Translations under genes and position numbers: made by a program
Assembly (NCBI GenBank): GCA_036399695.1
Contig: DASWMP010000237.1
Coordinates: 1 to 5,761, forward strand
Direction: 5' to 3'
Length of the DNA stretch: 5,761 bases
Source of the DNA: DASVEE01 sp036399695
GTDB taxonomy: Bacteria > Acidobacteriota > Thermoanaerobaculia > Gp7-AA8
The notes under the pieces: model-generated
Seen by the model: only the letters and a program-made list of their open reading frames with translations
What the model was told of the DNA's origin: nothing
Database searches by the model: none
Part shown: positions 1 through 4,918 of the stretch, piece after piece
How positions within the stretch are numbered: position 1 is the first letter of the stretch
How the letters are laid out: every line of letters begins with the position of its first letter

Positions 1-92
1 AGACAGGAGTGTCTGTCCCACATTCAGATTCCGCCGAATATCGGGCACCCGCGGGCACGCTGGCATTCAATGTGGGACAGACACTCTTGTCT
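1..92. repeat. Nested palindromic repeat (REP/MITE-like)
   Basis: Bases 1-24 and 69-92 are inverted copies of each other. All 24 positions pair if one G-T wobble is allowed, and 44 bases lie between them. Each arm is itself a hairpin: the right arm holds a 9-bp stem at 75-83/88-96 around a CTCT loop, and the left arm holds AGACA/TGTCT at 1-5/10-14. The left arm starts at the window edge and probably extends outside it. No ORF-like coding content or transposase lies within. The form matches small non-autonomous dispersed palindromes found between genes in GC-rich genomes; that assignment is inferred. Bases 97-209, between it and selD, show no gene, convincing promoter or terminator. Confidence 0.75.
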
Positions 93-209
93 GTCCGCGC
101 CCGCAGGCGCCGGTTTCTAATCAGGCCATCAGAGTGTGTGCGCTCCGTTTCGAGACACCCTCCGCACGCCACCGCTCTCCGAGATCGCTCTCACGATAGA
201 CTGCGCCCC

Positions 210-1280
210 GTGAAGCACAAGCTCCACCGACACCCCCCTCTGTCGTCCTTCGCGACGACAGGTGGCTGAGCCTGCAAGCTGGGTCAGGATGACCTGCGTT
301 CCGTGCTCTCCAATCTCCCTTCCGGTGAAGGGACAGGGGATCTCCTTGTCGGCACCGGCACCAACGACGACGCCGCCGTCCTGCGCATCGAAGGCAACAC
401 CGCCATCGCCCAGACCGTCGACTTTTTCACCCCCATCGTCGATGACCCCTATCTCTTCGGCGCCATCGCCGCGACGAACTCCATCTCCGACATCTACGCC
501 ATGGGCGCCCGTCCCATCCTCGGCCTGGCCATCGCCGCCTTCCCGACGGACAAGCTGCCGCTCGACGTCCTCCACGAAATCCTTCGCGGCGGCGCCGAGA
601 AAGCGCAGGAAGCCGGCTTCACCATCGCCGGCGGCCACACCATCATCGACGAGGTCCCCAAGTACGGCCTGGCCGTCACCGGCATCGTCGACGTCGACAA
701 GCTCGTCCGCAATTCGACCGCCCGCGACGGCGACGCCCTCTACCTGACGAAGCCGATCGGCAACGGCATCCTCATCAGCGCCTTCCGCGCGCTCGCGCAC
801 CGGCGCATCTTCCGCCGCGGCGGCGCCCCATCGCTCGACGCAGCCACCCGCTGGATGACGATGCTCAACCGCGACCCCGCGACCGCCATGACCGCCGTCG
901 GCGTCACCGCCGCCACCGACGTCACCGGCTACGGCCTCATCGGCCACCTGCTGGAGATGTGCGCCGGTGCCGGGATCGGTGCCGACGTCAGCATCAGCGC
1001 GGTGCCGGCCCTCGAAGGGGCACGCGAGTACCTGGCGCGCGGCTTCCGTCCGAGCGGGACGATGCGTAACGCCGAGAGCTTCCGCGGACGCGTCCGCTCG
1101 AACGTCAGCGAAGCCGATTACCTCCTGCTCTGCGACGCGCAGACGTCCGGCGGGCTGCTCATTGCCGTGGCGCCGGAGCGGGAAGCGGCGTTCGAGACCC
1201 GCTTCCGGGAAGGCGGCCTGTTCTATGCAAAGATCGGAAGGATGACGGCCGACCCCGGCCGCATCACGCTGATCCCTTAG
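210..1280 (+). CDS. selD: Selenide, water dikinase SelD (selenophosphate synthetase), selenocysteine-containing
   Basis: SelD makes selenophosphate from selenide and ATP, the selenium donor for selenocysteine tRNA and for tRNA selenouridine. The frame runs through an in-frame TGA at 267-269, giving the N-terminal motif TTGGUACK, with U at residue 20 and Lys at 23. This aligns with the GCGCK active site of E. coli SelD and the GGUGCK of Haemophilus SelD. Further family marks are NDDAAV (52-57), TVDFFTPIVDDPY (69-81), ISDIYAMG (92-99), GGHT (141-144), DVTGYGLIGH (from 237) and CDAQTSGGLL (from 308). The product is 356 residues, against 347 in E. coli. GTG 210 is chosen because it gives a normal-length leader before U; no clear SD precedes it, and GTG 138 is an alternative. 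Starting at GTG 303 would delete the catalytic site and is wrong. The gene heads a likely operon with the next two genes. Confidence 0.93.
267..296 (+). promoter_or_regulatory. Selenocysteine UGA with SECIS-like hairpin
   Basis: The TGA at 267-269 is followed by a compact hairpin. GGTCA (282-286) pairs with TGACC (290-294) around a GGA loop (287-289), and two G-U pairs (281-295 and 280-296) extend it to seven pairs. Known bacterial SECIS elements lie within the coding sequence just after the UGA, with an apical loop roughly 16-37 nt downstream and a G among the first two loop bases. Here the loop begins 18 nt past the TGA with GG, which fits. Such a hairpin would recruit SelB carrying Sec-tRNA and GTP. 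The lower stem is poorly defined, and function is inferred from position and shape. Confidence 0.7.
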
Positions 1281-1289
1281 GAGTAAGGC

Positions 1290-1667
1290 ATGACTGAGTT
1301 TCCTGATGACGTGAACACCGTTCCAGCCGAGGACGGGTCGACCACGTGGGTAGAAATCGCGAGCACCGGCAACGAAGATGAAGCGAAGCTGATGCAGGGC
1401 TTCTTTCACGCTGAAGGGATCTCCGCGCAGGTCGAGTCCGTCGAGATGTCGATGGCGCCGACCACCTTCGGCAACCTCGGCGACATCCGCGTCTACGTGC
1501 CGGCCGCGGACGAAGCGCGTGCGCAGGAGCTGCTGCGCCAGCGCAACGAAGCCTATGAGCGGCTGGACGACGACGGTGAGACCGTGGTCACGGACGAGGG
1601 GCCGATGACGCTGGATGAAGCGTCGCAGGTTGAGCCGGATGGCGGATCAAACACCAGTAACGCCTGA
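1290..1667 (+). CDS. DUF2007-type small protein
   Basis: This encodes a 125-residue soluble acidic protein with no signal peptide or membrane span. Residues about 20-90 follow the DUF2007 pattern. WVEIASTGNEDEAKLMQGFF is followed by an AEGI..QVES strand, a central segment (MSMAPTTFGNLG), then a DIRVYVPAADEARAQELL strand-helix end. This matches small proteins annotated as putative signal-transducing, whose biochemical role is unknown. The tail from about residue 95 is acidic, Ser/Thr-rich and probably disordered. ATG 1290 is supported by AGGAG at 1279-1283, which overlaps the selD stop, so the two genes are probably translated from one message. No catalytic residues are evident. A direct link to selenium metabolism is not shown; only the tight spacing suggests co-expression. 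Confidence 0.8.
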   Translation: MTEFPDDVNTVPAEDGSTTWVEIASTGNEDEAKLMQGFFHAEGISAQVESVEMSMAPTTFGNLGDIRVYVPAADEARAQELLRQRNEAYERLDDDGETVVTDEGPMTLDEASQVEPDGGSNTSNA

Positions 1668-2286
1668 GCTGCCGCCTCCGTCCACGCCGGGCGGGAGCGA
1701 CCCTGATCCGCGGAGCTCCGTGCCTCCCGGCGACGAAGCACCGCCCGCCGTCATGCCGCGCTGGGTGCCGATCCTCATCGGCCTCGTGCTCGTCCTGATC
1801 GCGGCCTTCGCCGTCTACACCGGCATGCGTTACCGCGAGAACACGCTCACCAGCATCATCCGCAACGATGACGTCGCGCCCTCACAGGGGATGCGTCCCG
1901 GACCGCCGGGGGAGCAGGAGGCGGGCGGTTCGCTCATGTCCGGCAAGACGCCCGACGCCAACGCCGCCGTCACCGGCTCGTCCCGCGCCGTCGTCACCGG
2001 CGGGCCGCAGGGAGTCGCCGTCTCCGTGCGCATGTGGGCGCGCCGCGGCATGATCTTCGACGTCACGCCGAAAGACGCCGCCATCTATGTCAACGACGAA
2101 GCCATCGGGCAGGTCAATCAGTTCGATTCGGACGAAGAGGTGTACGATTTCGCCCAGCCCGGCAGCTACAACGTGCGCATCGTGACGCCCGGCCGTCCGG
2201 AGCGGCATTACGTCGTGACCGCCGCCGCCGACGCTCCCAATGAGGTGGCTACGATCAAGGCCGACCTCGGTAGTGGAGCGCGCTAA
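1639..2286 (+). CDS. Single-span membrane protein with PEGA-like C-terminal domain
   Basis: This encodes 215 residues. Residues 1-40 are Pro/Asp/Ser-rich and probably disordered. Residues 42-61 (WVPILIGLVLVLIAAFAVYT) form one hydrophobic span, followed by MRYRE. A low-complexity linker (about 75-125) leads to a beta-rich domain at 140-190: FDVTPKDAAIYVNDEAIGQV, an acidic stretch, then QPGSYNVRIVTPGRPE. The P-x-A-x-V-x-V-[DN]-x-x-x-[IV]-G pattern, followed by PG-x-Y-x-V-x-I, resembles PEGA domains of envelope-associated proteins, which usually bind or display rather than catalyse. ATG 1639 is preferred because AGGTTGAG lies just upstream; ATG 1615 is in frame but would add MKRRRLSR and has no SD. 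The start overlaps the preceding gene by 29 bp, consistent with translational coupling. Bases 2287-2340 hold no clear terminator. Confidence 0.75.
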   Translation: MADQTPVTPELPPPSTPGGSDPDPRSSVPPGDEAPPAVMPRWVPILIGLVLVLIAAFAVYTGMRYRENTLTSIIRNDDVAPSQGMRPGPPGEQEAGGSLMSGKTPDANAAVTGSSRAVVTGGPQGVAVSVRMWARRGMIFDVTPKDAAIYVNDEAIGQVNQFDSDEEVYDFAQPGSYNVRIVTPGRPERHYVVTAAADAPNEVATIKADLGSGAR

Positions 2287-2387
2287 CGGCACATAGTCGT
2301 GACGCTGCCACTTTGGGAATTCACCCCACCCTTACACGGTTGACCCCTGCACTTGGTGATTTGCAGCTCGAGACCTGAACACAGTTC

Positions 2388-2432
2388 TGAATCTCCTGAG
2401 AGGCAGCACAAGAACAAGAAGAAGGAGATTCA
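2388..2432 (+). promoter_or_regulatory. SD-sequestering hairpin in the cold-shock gene leader
   Basis: TGAATCTCCT (2388-2397) is the exact reverse complement of AGGAGATTCA (2423-2432), giving a 10-bp perfect stem around a 25-nt purine-rich loop. The 3' arm contains the AGGAG Shine-Dalgarno core of the csp gene (ATG 2438), so the folded form would hide the ribosome site. Cold-shock mRNAs of the cspA type are known to change leader structure with temperature, so this is a candidate RNA switch. Which fold is active at which temperature cannot be read from the sequence. A possible -35 (TTGACC, 2340-2345) has no convincing -10, so the transcript start is unknown. Confidence 0.6.
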
Positions 2433-2437
2433 AACAT

Positions 2438-2644
2438 ATGAGAACACAGGGAACTGTTAAGTGGTTCAACGACGCCAAGGGTTTCGGCTTCATCACGAGC
2501 GAGAACGGTGAAGACCTCTTCGTTCACTTCTCGGCGATCCAGGGCGGCGGCTTCCGCTCGCTGCCGGAAGGCGCCGCGGTCGAGTTCGACGTCGTCCAGG
2601 GTCCGAAAGGCCTCCAGGCCGCCAACGTCGTCGCCGTTCGCTAA
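2438..2644 (+). CDS. CspA-family cold-shock protein
   Basis: This encodes a 68-residue single cold-shock domain, the normal length for the family. It opens with the typical GTVKWFNDAKGFGFI. RNP1 is KGFGFI (14-19) and RNP2 is LFVHF (27-31), carrying the aromatic residues that stack on single-stranded RNA or DNA; it ends in GPKGLQAANVV. Members act in the cytoplasm as RNA chaperones that melt mRNA structure, many induced by cold or by growth phase. The start has a strong AAGGAG at 2422-2427, ten bases before ATG and embedded in a hairpin. The gene stands alone, with a 150-bp upstream gap and its own terminator downstream. A 24-nt copy of its RNP1 region recurs at 3370. The paralogue letter cannot be assigned. 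Confidence 0.96.
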   Translation: MRTQGTVKWFNDAKGFGFITSENGEDLFVHFSAIQGGGFRSLPEGAAVEFDVVQGPKGLQAANVVAVR

Positions 2645-2667
2645 GCGATAACACGACACCCAACCCG

Positions 2668-2700
2668 AAGAGCCGGCCGAAAGGCCGGCTCTTTTTGTTT
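2668..2700 (+). terminator. Rho-independent terminator of the cold-shock gene
   Basis: An 11-bp perfect stem, AAGAGCCGGCC (2668-2678) with GGCCGGCTCTT (2683-2693), closes a GAAA tetraloop and runs into a T-rich tract (2692-2700, TTTTGTTT). It lies 24 bp after the csp stop and 26 bp before the next gene, so it isolates csp as a one-gene unit. Confidence 0.95.
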
Positions 2701-2725
2701 GTGGACTCGGTAGACTCATACCTCG

Positions 2726-3370
2726 ATGTCTGAAGAGGTCTTTTCGATTGTCGCCATCATTTGGCTTCTTGCCTCGGCGGCTGCGCTGTGGTCATCGATC
2801 CGGCGTCGGCAGCTCATGGATCGTTTGCTGCGTTCGCTCGAGAAGCGCTCGACCTCGCCCACGACTGTGGCCTCAGAGACCGCCGACCCCACGGACCAGC
2901 ACGCACCACTGCAACCGCCACGCACGCCGCCGAACCTCGTCGATGCATTGGCGCGCGTGACGCGGGAGCTCGAGATGGCGCGACGCCTTCTGGACGAGGT
3001 TTACGCGATCGGTCTCTGGTCGAAATCGGATGATTCCAGTGACAACAGGCGCAAGCGGCAGGGGCTGCGCGAAACCGATTGGGCCGTCTCCGGAGCCTTG
3101 CGGGCGCTCACTGAGCTGCGTGCCCACGAACCTGACCAGCCGGTACCGCTGAATGTTCTCGAGCAGGAGCTTCGACTGCTCGTCGGAGTCCTCGAGCCGT
3201 TACCCGACACCGTGACGGACACGATGGGCGACAGCGGCATTCTTGATTCGGCGATCAGCGCGAGCTCGACGAAGGTGCTGGAGCTGCTGACGATGGCTTC
3301 GGATCTCGCCGCAGAATACCGCCTCCGTCCGTCCGAGACGGCTTCTCACAGTCAGAGCGAGCCTTCCTGA
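2726..3370 (+). CDS. Membrane-anchored protein of unknown function
   Basis: I do not recognise the family. This is a 214-residue product. Residues 5-25 (VFSIVAIIWLLASAAALWSSI) form one hydrophobic segment followed at once by RRRQ, so the remainder is probably cytoplasmic. Residues 29-70 are Ser/Thr/Pro-rich. Residues about 71-95 (LVDALARVTRELEMARRLLDEV) are amphipathic and could form a coiled coil. The region 110-200 contains two more Leu-rich predicted helices (ALRALTELRAH and LEQELRLLVGVLEPL). No enzyme motif is visible. ATG 2726 has no good SD, but it is kept because it includes the membrane anchor; ATG 2816 would remove it. The gene follows the csp terminator. Its last base overlaps a stray cold-shock gene fragment. 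Codon use resembles the neighbouring genes. Confidence 0.6.
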   Translation: MSEEVFSIVAIIWLLASAAALWSSIRRRQLMDRLLRSLEKRSTSPTTVASETADPTDQHAPLQPPRTPPNLVDALARVTRELEMARRLLDEVYAIGLWSKSDDSSDNRRKRQGLRETDWAVSGALRALTELRAHEPDQPVPLNVLEQELRLLVGVLEPLPDTVTDTMGDSGILDSAISASSTKVLELLTMASDLAAEYRLRPSETASHSQSEPS

Positions 3371-3393
3371 AGGGTTTCGGATTCATCACGAGC
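3370..3393 (+). pseudogene. Fragment of a cold-shock gene (RNP1 segment)
   Basis: These 24 bases match 2477-2500 inside the csp gene at 23 of 24 positions and encode KGFGFITS, the RNP1 segment. The match starts on the last base of the preceding stop codon and ends before the downstream csp region. The rest of the domain is absent, so this is a remnant of a duplicated paralogue or a recombination scar. Bases 3394-3455, between it and the tandem array, hold no recognisable gene. Confidence 0.65.
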
Positions 3394-3455
3394 ACGTCCC
3401 CTGCAGAGTTTGGAGTGCGGCAGCGACGACGTCCGCCCGGAACGACGATAGCGAC

Positions 3456-3781
3456 GACCTCAAATCGACTTCCCCGGCAAGCACCGCCCTTGGCGCCGAC
3501 CTCAAATTGAGTTCCGCGGAAAGCACCGCTCTTGCCGCCGAAGGCGAACTTCCATTCGCGGAAGCAACCGTCCTTGACGTCGAAACCAAATTGACTTGCG
3601 CGGAAAGCAACGTCCTTGGCGCCGAAGCCAAAGTGACTTCCACGGAAAGCACCGCGCTTGTCGACGAAGTCAAAATGGCTTCCGCGGAAAGCACCCGCTC
3701 CTGGCGCCGAAGGCAAATCGACTTGCGCGGAAAGCACCGTGCTTCGCGCCGATCTCAAATCGACACTCGCGGTTTGGCGCC
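3456..3781 (+). repeat. 42-bp tandem repeat array, about eight units (decayed 14-residue repeat)
   Basis: Seven near-complete units start at 3456, 3498, 3540, 3582, 3624, 3666 and 3709, and a shortened eighth at 3751-3781. All are 42 bp except the sixth, which has one extra base near 3694, and the eighth, which lost about 11. Units diverge substantially. In the frame whose codons begin at 3458 the consensus peptide is SQIDFRGKHRAWRR. In that frame Arg and Gly codons vary mainly at the third base (CGC/CGT/CGA, GGA/GGC/GGT), as if once under protein-level selection. The frame is now broken by TGA at 3575-3577 and by the extra base in unit six. Other frames are open only because the repeat lacks stops. 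This is not CRISPR: there are no invariant repeats with unrelated spacers. Function is unknown. Confidence 0.8.
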
Positions 3782-3827
3782 GAAGTCAAACCGGTCCCCC
3801 TGCCGCCGCAACCGGCCACGCACGTCA

Positions 3828-4037
3828 TTACGCGTTCAAACGCCGGATCGCCGAGCTCGTGAAATCAGCGAGCAACTCCTGAACATTCACATCGAGAGCG
3901 CGCGCAAGTCGAACGATCACCCCAAGCCCGGGAGCTTTGAGCCCCCTCTCCATCTCGCCGACAAAGTTCGCACTCAACCCCGTCGCTTCGGCGACCGCCT
4001 CTTGAGACAGCCCCCTTTCGCGCCGGACGCGCCGCAA
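3828..4037 (-). CDS. Short XRE/Cro-CI-type helix-turn-helix regulator
   Basis: This encodes a 69-residue protein covering one HTH_3 domain. RRVRRERGLSQEAVAEATGLSANFVGEMERGLKAP gives helices 1-4, with LSQEAVAEATGL as the turn region and SANFVGEMERG as the recognition helix; VIVRLARALDVNVQELLADF completes the five-helix bundle. It would bind operator DNA as a dimer, possibly its own divergent promoter region (4085-4139). The only in-frame start is TTG 4037, with no good SD. An in-frame TGA sits 7 codons upstream of the TTG. ATG 4077 lies one frame over and would give MQRCKPSLSCS before the domain if a single base were skipped, so the true N-terminus may be broken. No partner domain is visible. 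The tandem array lies directly downstream. Confidence 0.8.
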   Translation of the reverse strand: MRRVRRERGLSQEAVAEATGLSANFVGEMERGLKAPGLGVIVRLARALDVNVQELLADFTSSAIRRLNA

Positions 4038-4077
4038 CGCAACACGAACAGCTCAGCGACGGTTTGCACCGTTGCAT

Positions 4078-4139
4078 TCCACGCTAAAATTTTTGGGAAG
4101 GTGCCCCCCTCTTAAATTAAATTAAGTTGTGATGCAGGC
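4078..4139. other. AT-rich divergent intergenic region
   Basis: This lies between the minus-strand XRE gene and the plus-strand pseudogene. It contains AAAATTTTT (about 4086-4094) and the tandem TTAAATTAAATTAA (4112-4125), clearly richer in AT than the surrounding sequence. Its position suggests promoters and perhaps the XRE operator, but no matched -35/-10 pair can be assigned. Confidence 0.35.
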
Positions 4140-4417
4140 ATGGGCAAGATAACCAACTTGCGCGCGAAATGTGATCTGTCGGCCCGTCAGCCCCTCACGA
4201 TCGAATTGCCGATGTTCCTGATCCGCGCGTTCGAACAGCACGTCACCGCCGCGAACGCCGATGCCGGCGGAAGACGAGCGCGTCACCCTCGACAACCTCA
4301 TCGAGCTCCATCTCGCAGAACAACTTTCCATCGCCGATGTGGCGAATCTGGAGAGGGAAGTGCCCGGGATCAGTCAAGCCGTTGGCGCAGTGGCTGAGCG
4401 ACATCAACGGCGAGTAG
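4140..4417 (+). pseudogene. Frameshifted small protein of unknown family
   Basis: Three frames join into one plausible 91-residue protein. Frame one (4140 to about 4262) reads MGKITNLRAKCDLSARQPLT, then IELPMFLIRAFEQHVTAANADA. Frame two (about 4264-4375) reads PAEDERVTLDNLIELHLAEQ, then LSIADVANLEREVPGIS. Frame three (about 4376-4417) reads KPLAQWLSDINGE and a TAG stop. Each junction needs one base skipped, so two single-base insertions explain the break. The composition is helical and soluble with no catalytic motif. I do not recognise the family, though the coherent sequence across three frames argues that it is real. It diverges from the XRE gene and lies about 110 bp from the insertion sequence. 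No strong SD precedes ATG 4140. If the insertions are base-calling errors, the gene would be intact. Confidence 0.65.
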
Positions 4418-4420
4418 CCG

Positions 4421-4442
4421 TGGTCGGCCGGGTTACCGACCA
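4421..4442 (+). other. GC-rich hairpin after the pseudogene
   Basis: TGGTCGG (4421-4427) pairs with CCGACCA (4436-4442) around an 8-nt loop, three bases after the pseudogene stop. The position is right for transcription termination, but no T tract follows, so the role is uncertain. Bases 4443-4527 show nothing else recognisable before the insertion sequence. Confidence 0.4.
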
Positions 4443-4529
4443 GTCAGTCCGTGGAATCGGCGGAGCGTGTGGGCGGAAAGCCTCCTGACAGACGTTCGGT
4501 CTTCGCCCCCCGGTTCTCGTTTTACGCTA

Positions 4530-4551
4530 AGTACACCATTCGCTAAATTCG
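4530..4551 (+). repeat. IS630 left terminal inverted repeat
   Basis: These 22 bases match the reverse complement of 5736-5757 except at two positions (4535-4536). The inner part carries ATTCGCTAAATTCG, whose GCTAAATTC resembles the outer GCTAAGTAC, so the end may hold two related transposase-contact blocks. Confidence 0.85.
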
Positions 4552-4578
4552 CGCACAGGAGTAATCTAGGAGGAAACG

Positions 4579-4872
4579 TTGGTGGGGAGGGCGGGTGTGA
4601 GGTGGACAACGCCATATCGGATCGAGCTGAGCGAGGACGAGCAGTCGGTGCTTGCGGAACGTGCGCGGTCGTCGAATGCACCGTACCGCCAAGTGATTCG
4701 CGCACGGATCGTTCTCTACGCTGCCGAGGGGATGGAGAGCGCGACCATCGCGGGCCGGCTTGATTGCACGCGGTCGTTTGTGAGCCGTGTTCGAAAGAGG
4801 TTCTTCGAGGAACGCCTGAACGCGCTCGAGGAGCGACCGCGGCCGGGCCGACCGGCGCGTTTTTCCCCTTAA
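4579..4872 (+). CDS. IS630-family transposase, N-terminal part (DNA-binding)
   Basis: This is the first 97 residues of the transposase. Residues 14-45 (RIELSEDEQSVLAERARS onward) and 46-85 (VLYAAEGMESATIAGRLDCTRSFVSRVRKRFFEE) form the paired helix-turn-helix region that binds the terminal repeats. It ends in the linker ERPRPGRPARFSP that normally leads into the rest of the protein. A strong AGGAGG at 4568-4573 precedes TTG 4579 (5 bases) and GTG 4582 (8 bases); either could be the start. The frame stops at TAA 4870-4872, while the homologous continuation (NEIASVKAVACELPAQLKL) begins in the +1 frame at 4871. The join is therefore exact to one base. Either the gene is broken by an insertion in TTTTTCCCC, or ribosomes shift +1 at CCT TAA. 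Confidence 0.85.
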   Translation: MVGRAGVRWTTPYRIELSEDEQSVLAERARSSNAPYRQVIRARIVLYAAEGMESATIAGRLDCTRSFVSRVRKRFFEERLNALEERPRPGRPARFSP

Positions 4873-4918
4873 CGAAATTGCATCTGTCAAGGCGGTTGCT
4901 TGCGAACTGCCGGCGCAG

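Noticed and set aside
129..1409. A 426-codon open frame on the minus strand across selD
   Set aside because: It is antisense to a well-supported SelD, is low-complexity (rich in Gly, Asp, Arg, Val), shows no domain and has no SD. It is a GC-rich codon shadow.
2340..2366. Sigma-70 promoter for the cold-shock gene (TTGACC at 2340)
   Set aside because: The -35 is fair, but the expected -10 position reads GCAGCT, so no promoter is called.
2695..2725. Promoter before the unknown membrane protein gene (TTGTTT and ATACCT)
   Set aside because: The implied transcript start would fall after the ATG at 2726, and both boxes are weak.
3255..3758. Minus-strand open frames with 14-residue repeats (GAFRGSHFGFGAKD type)
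   Set aside because: Repeats of a multiple of three without stops leave several frames open. Synonymous-type variation favours the plus-strand frame from 3458, and these frames also shift at unit 6.
3456..3781. CRISPR array
   Set aside because: Units are diverged along their whole 42 bp, with no constant repeat alternating with unrelated spacers, and no cas genes are present.
3507..4115. A 202-codon plus-strand frame running from the array across the XRE gene
   Set aside because: It crosses the unit-6 frame break and then runs antisense to the clear helix-turn-helix gene. Its acidic repeat shows changes at first and second codon positions, not third.
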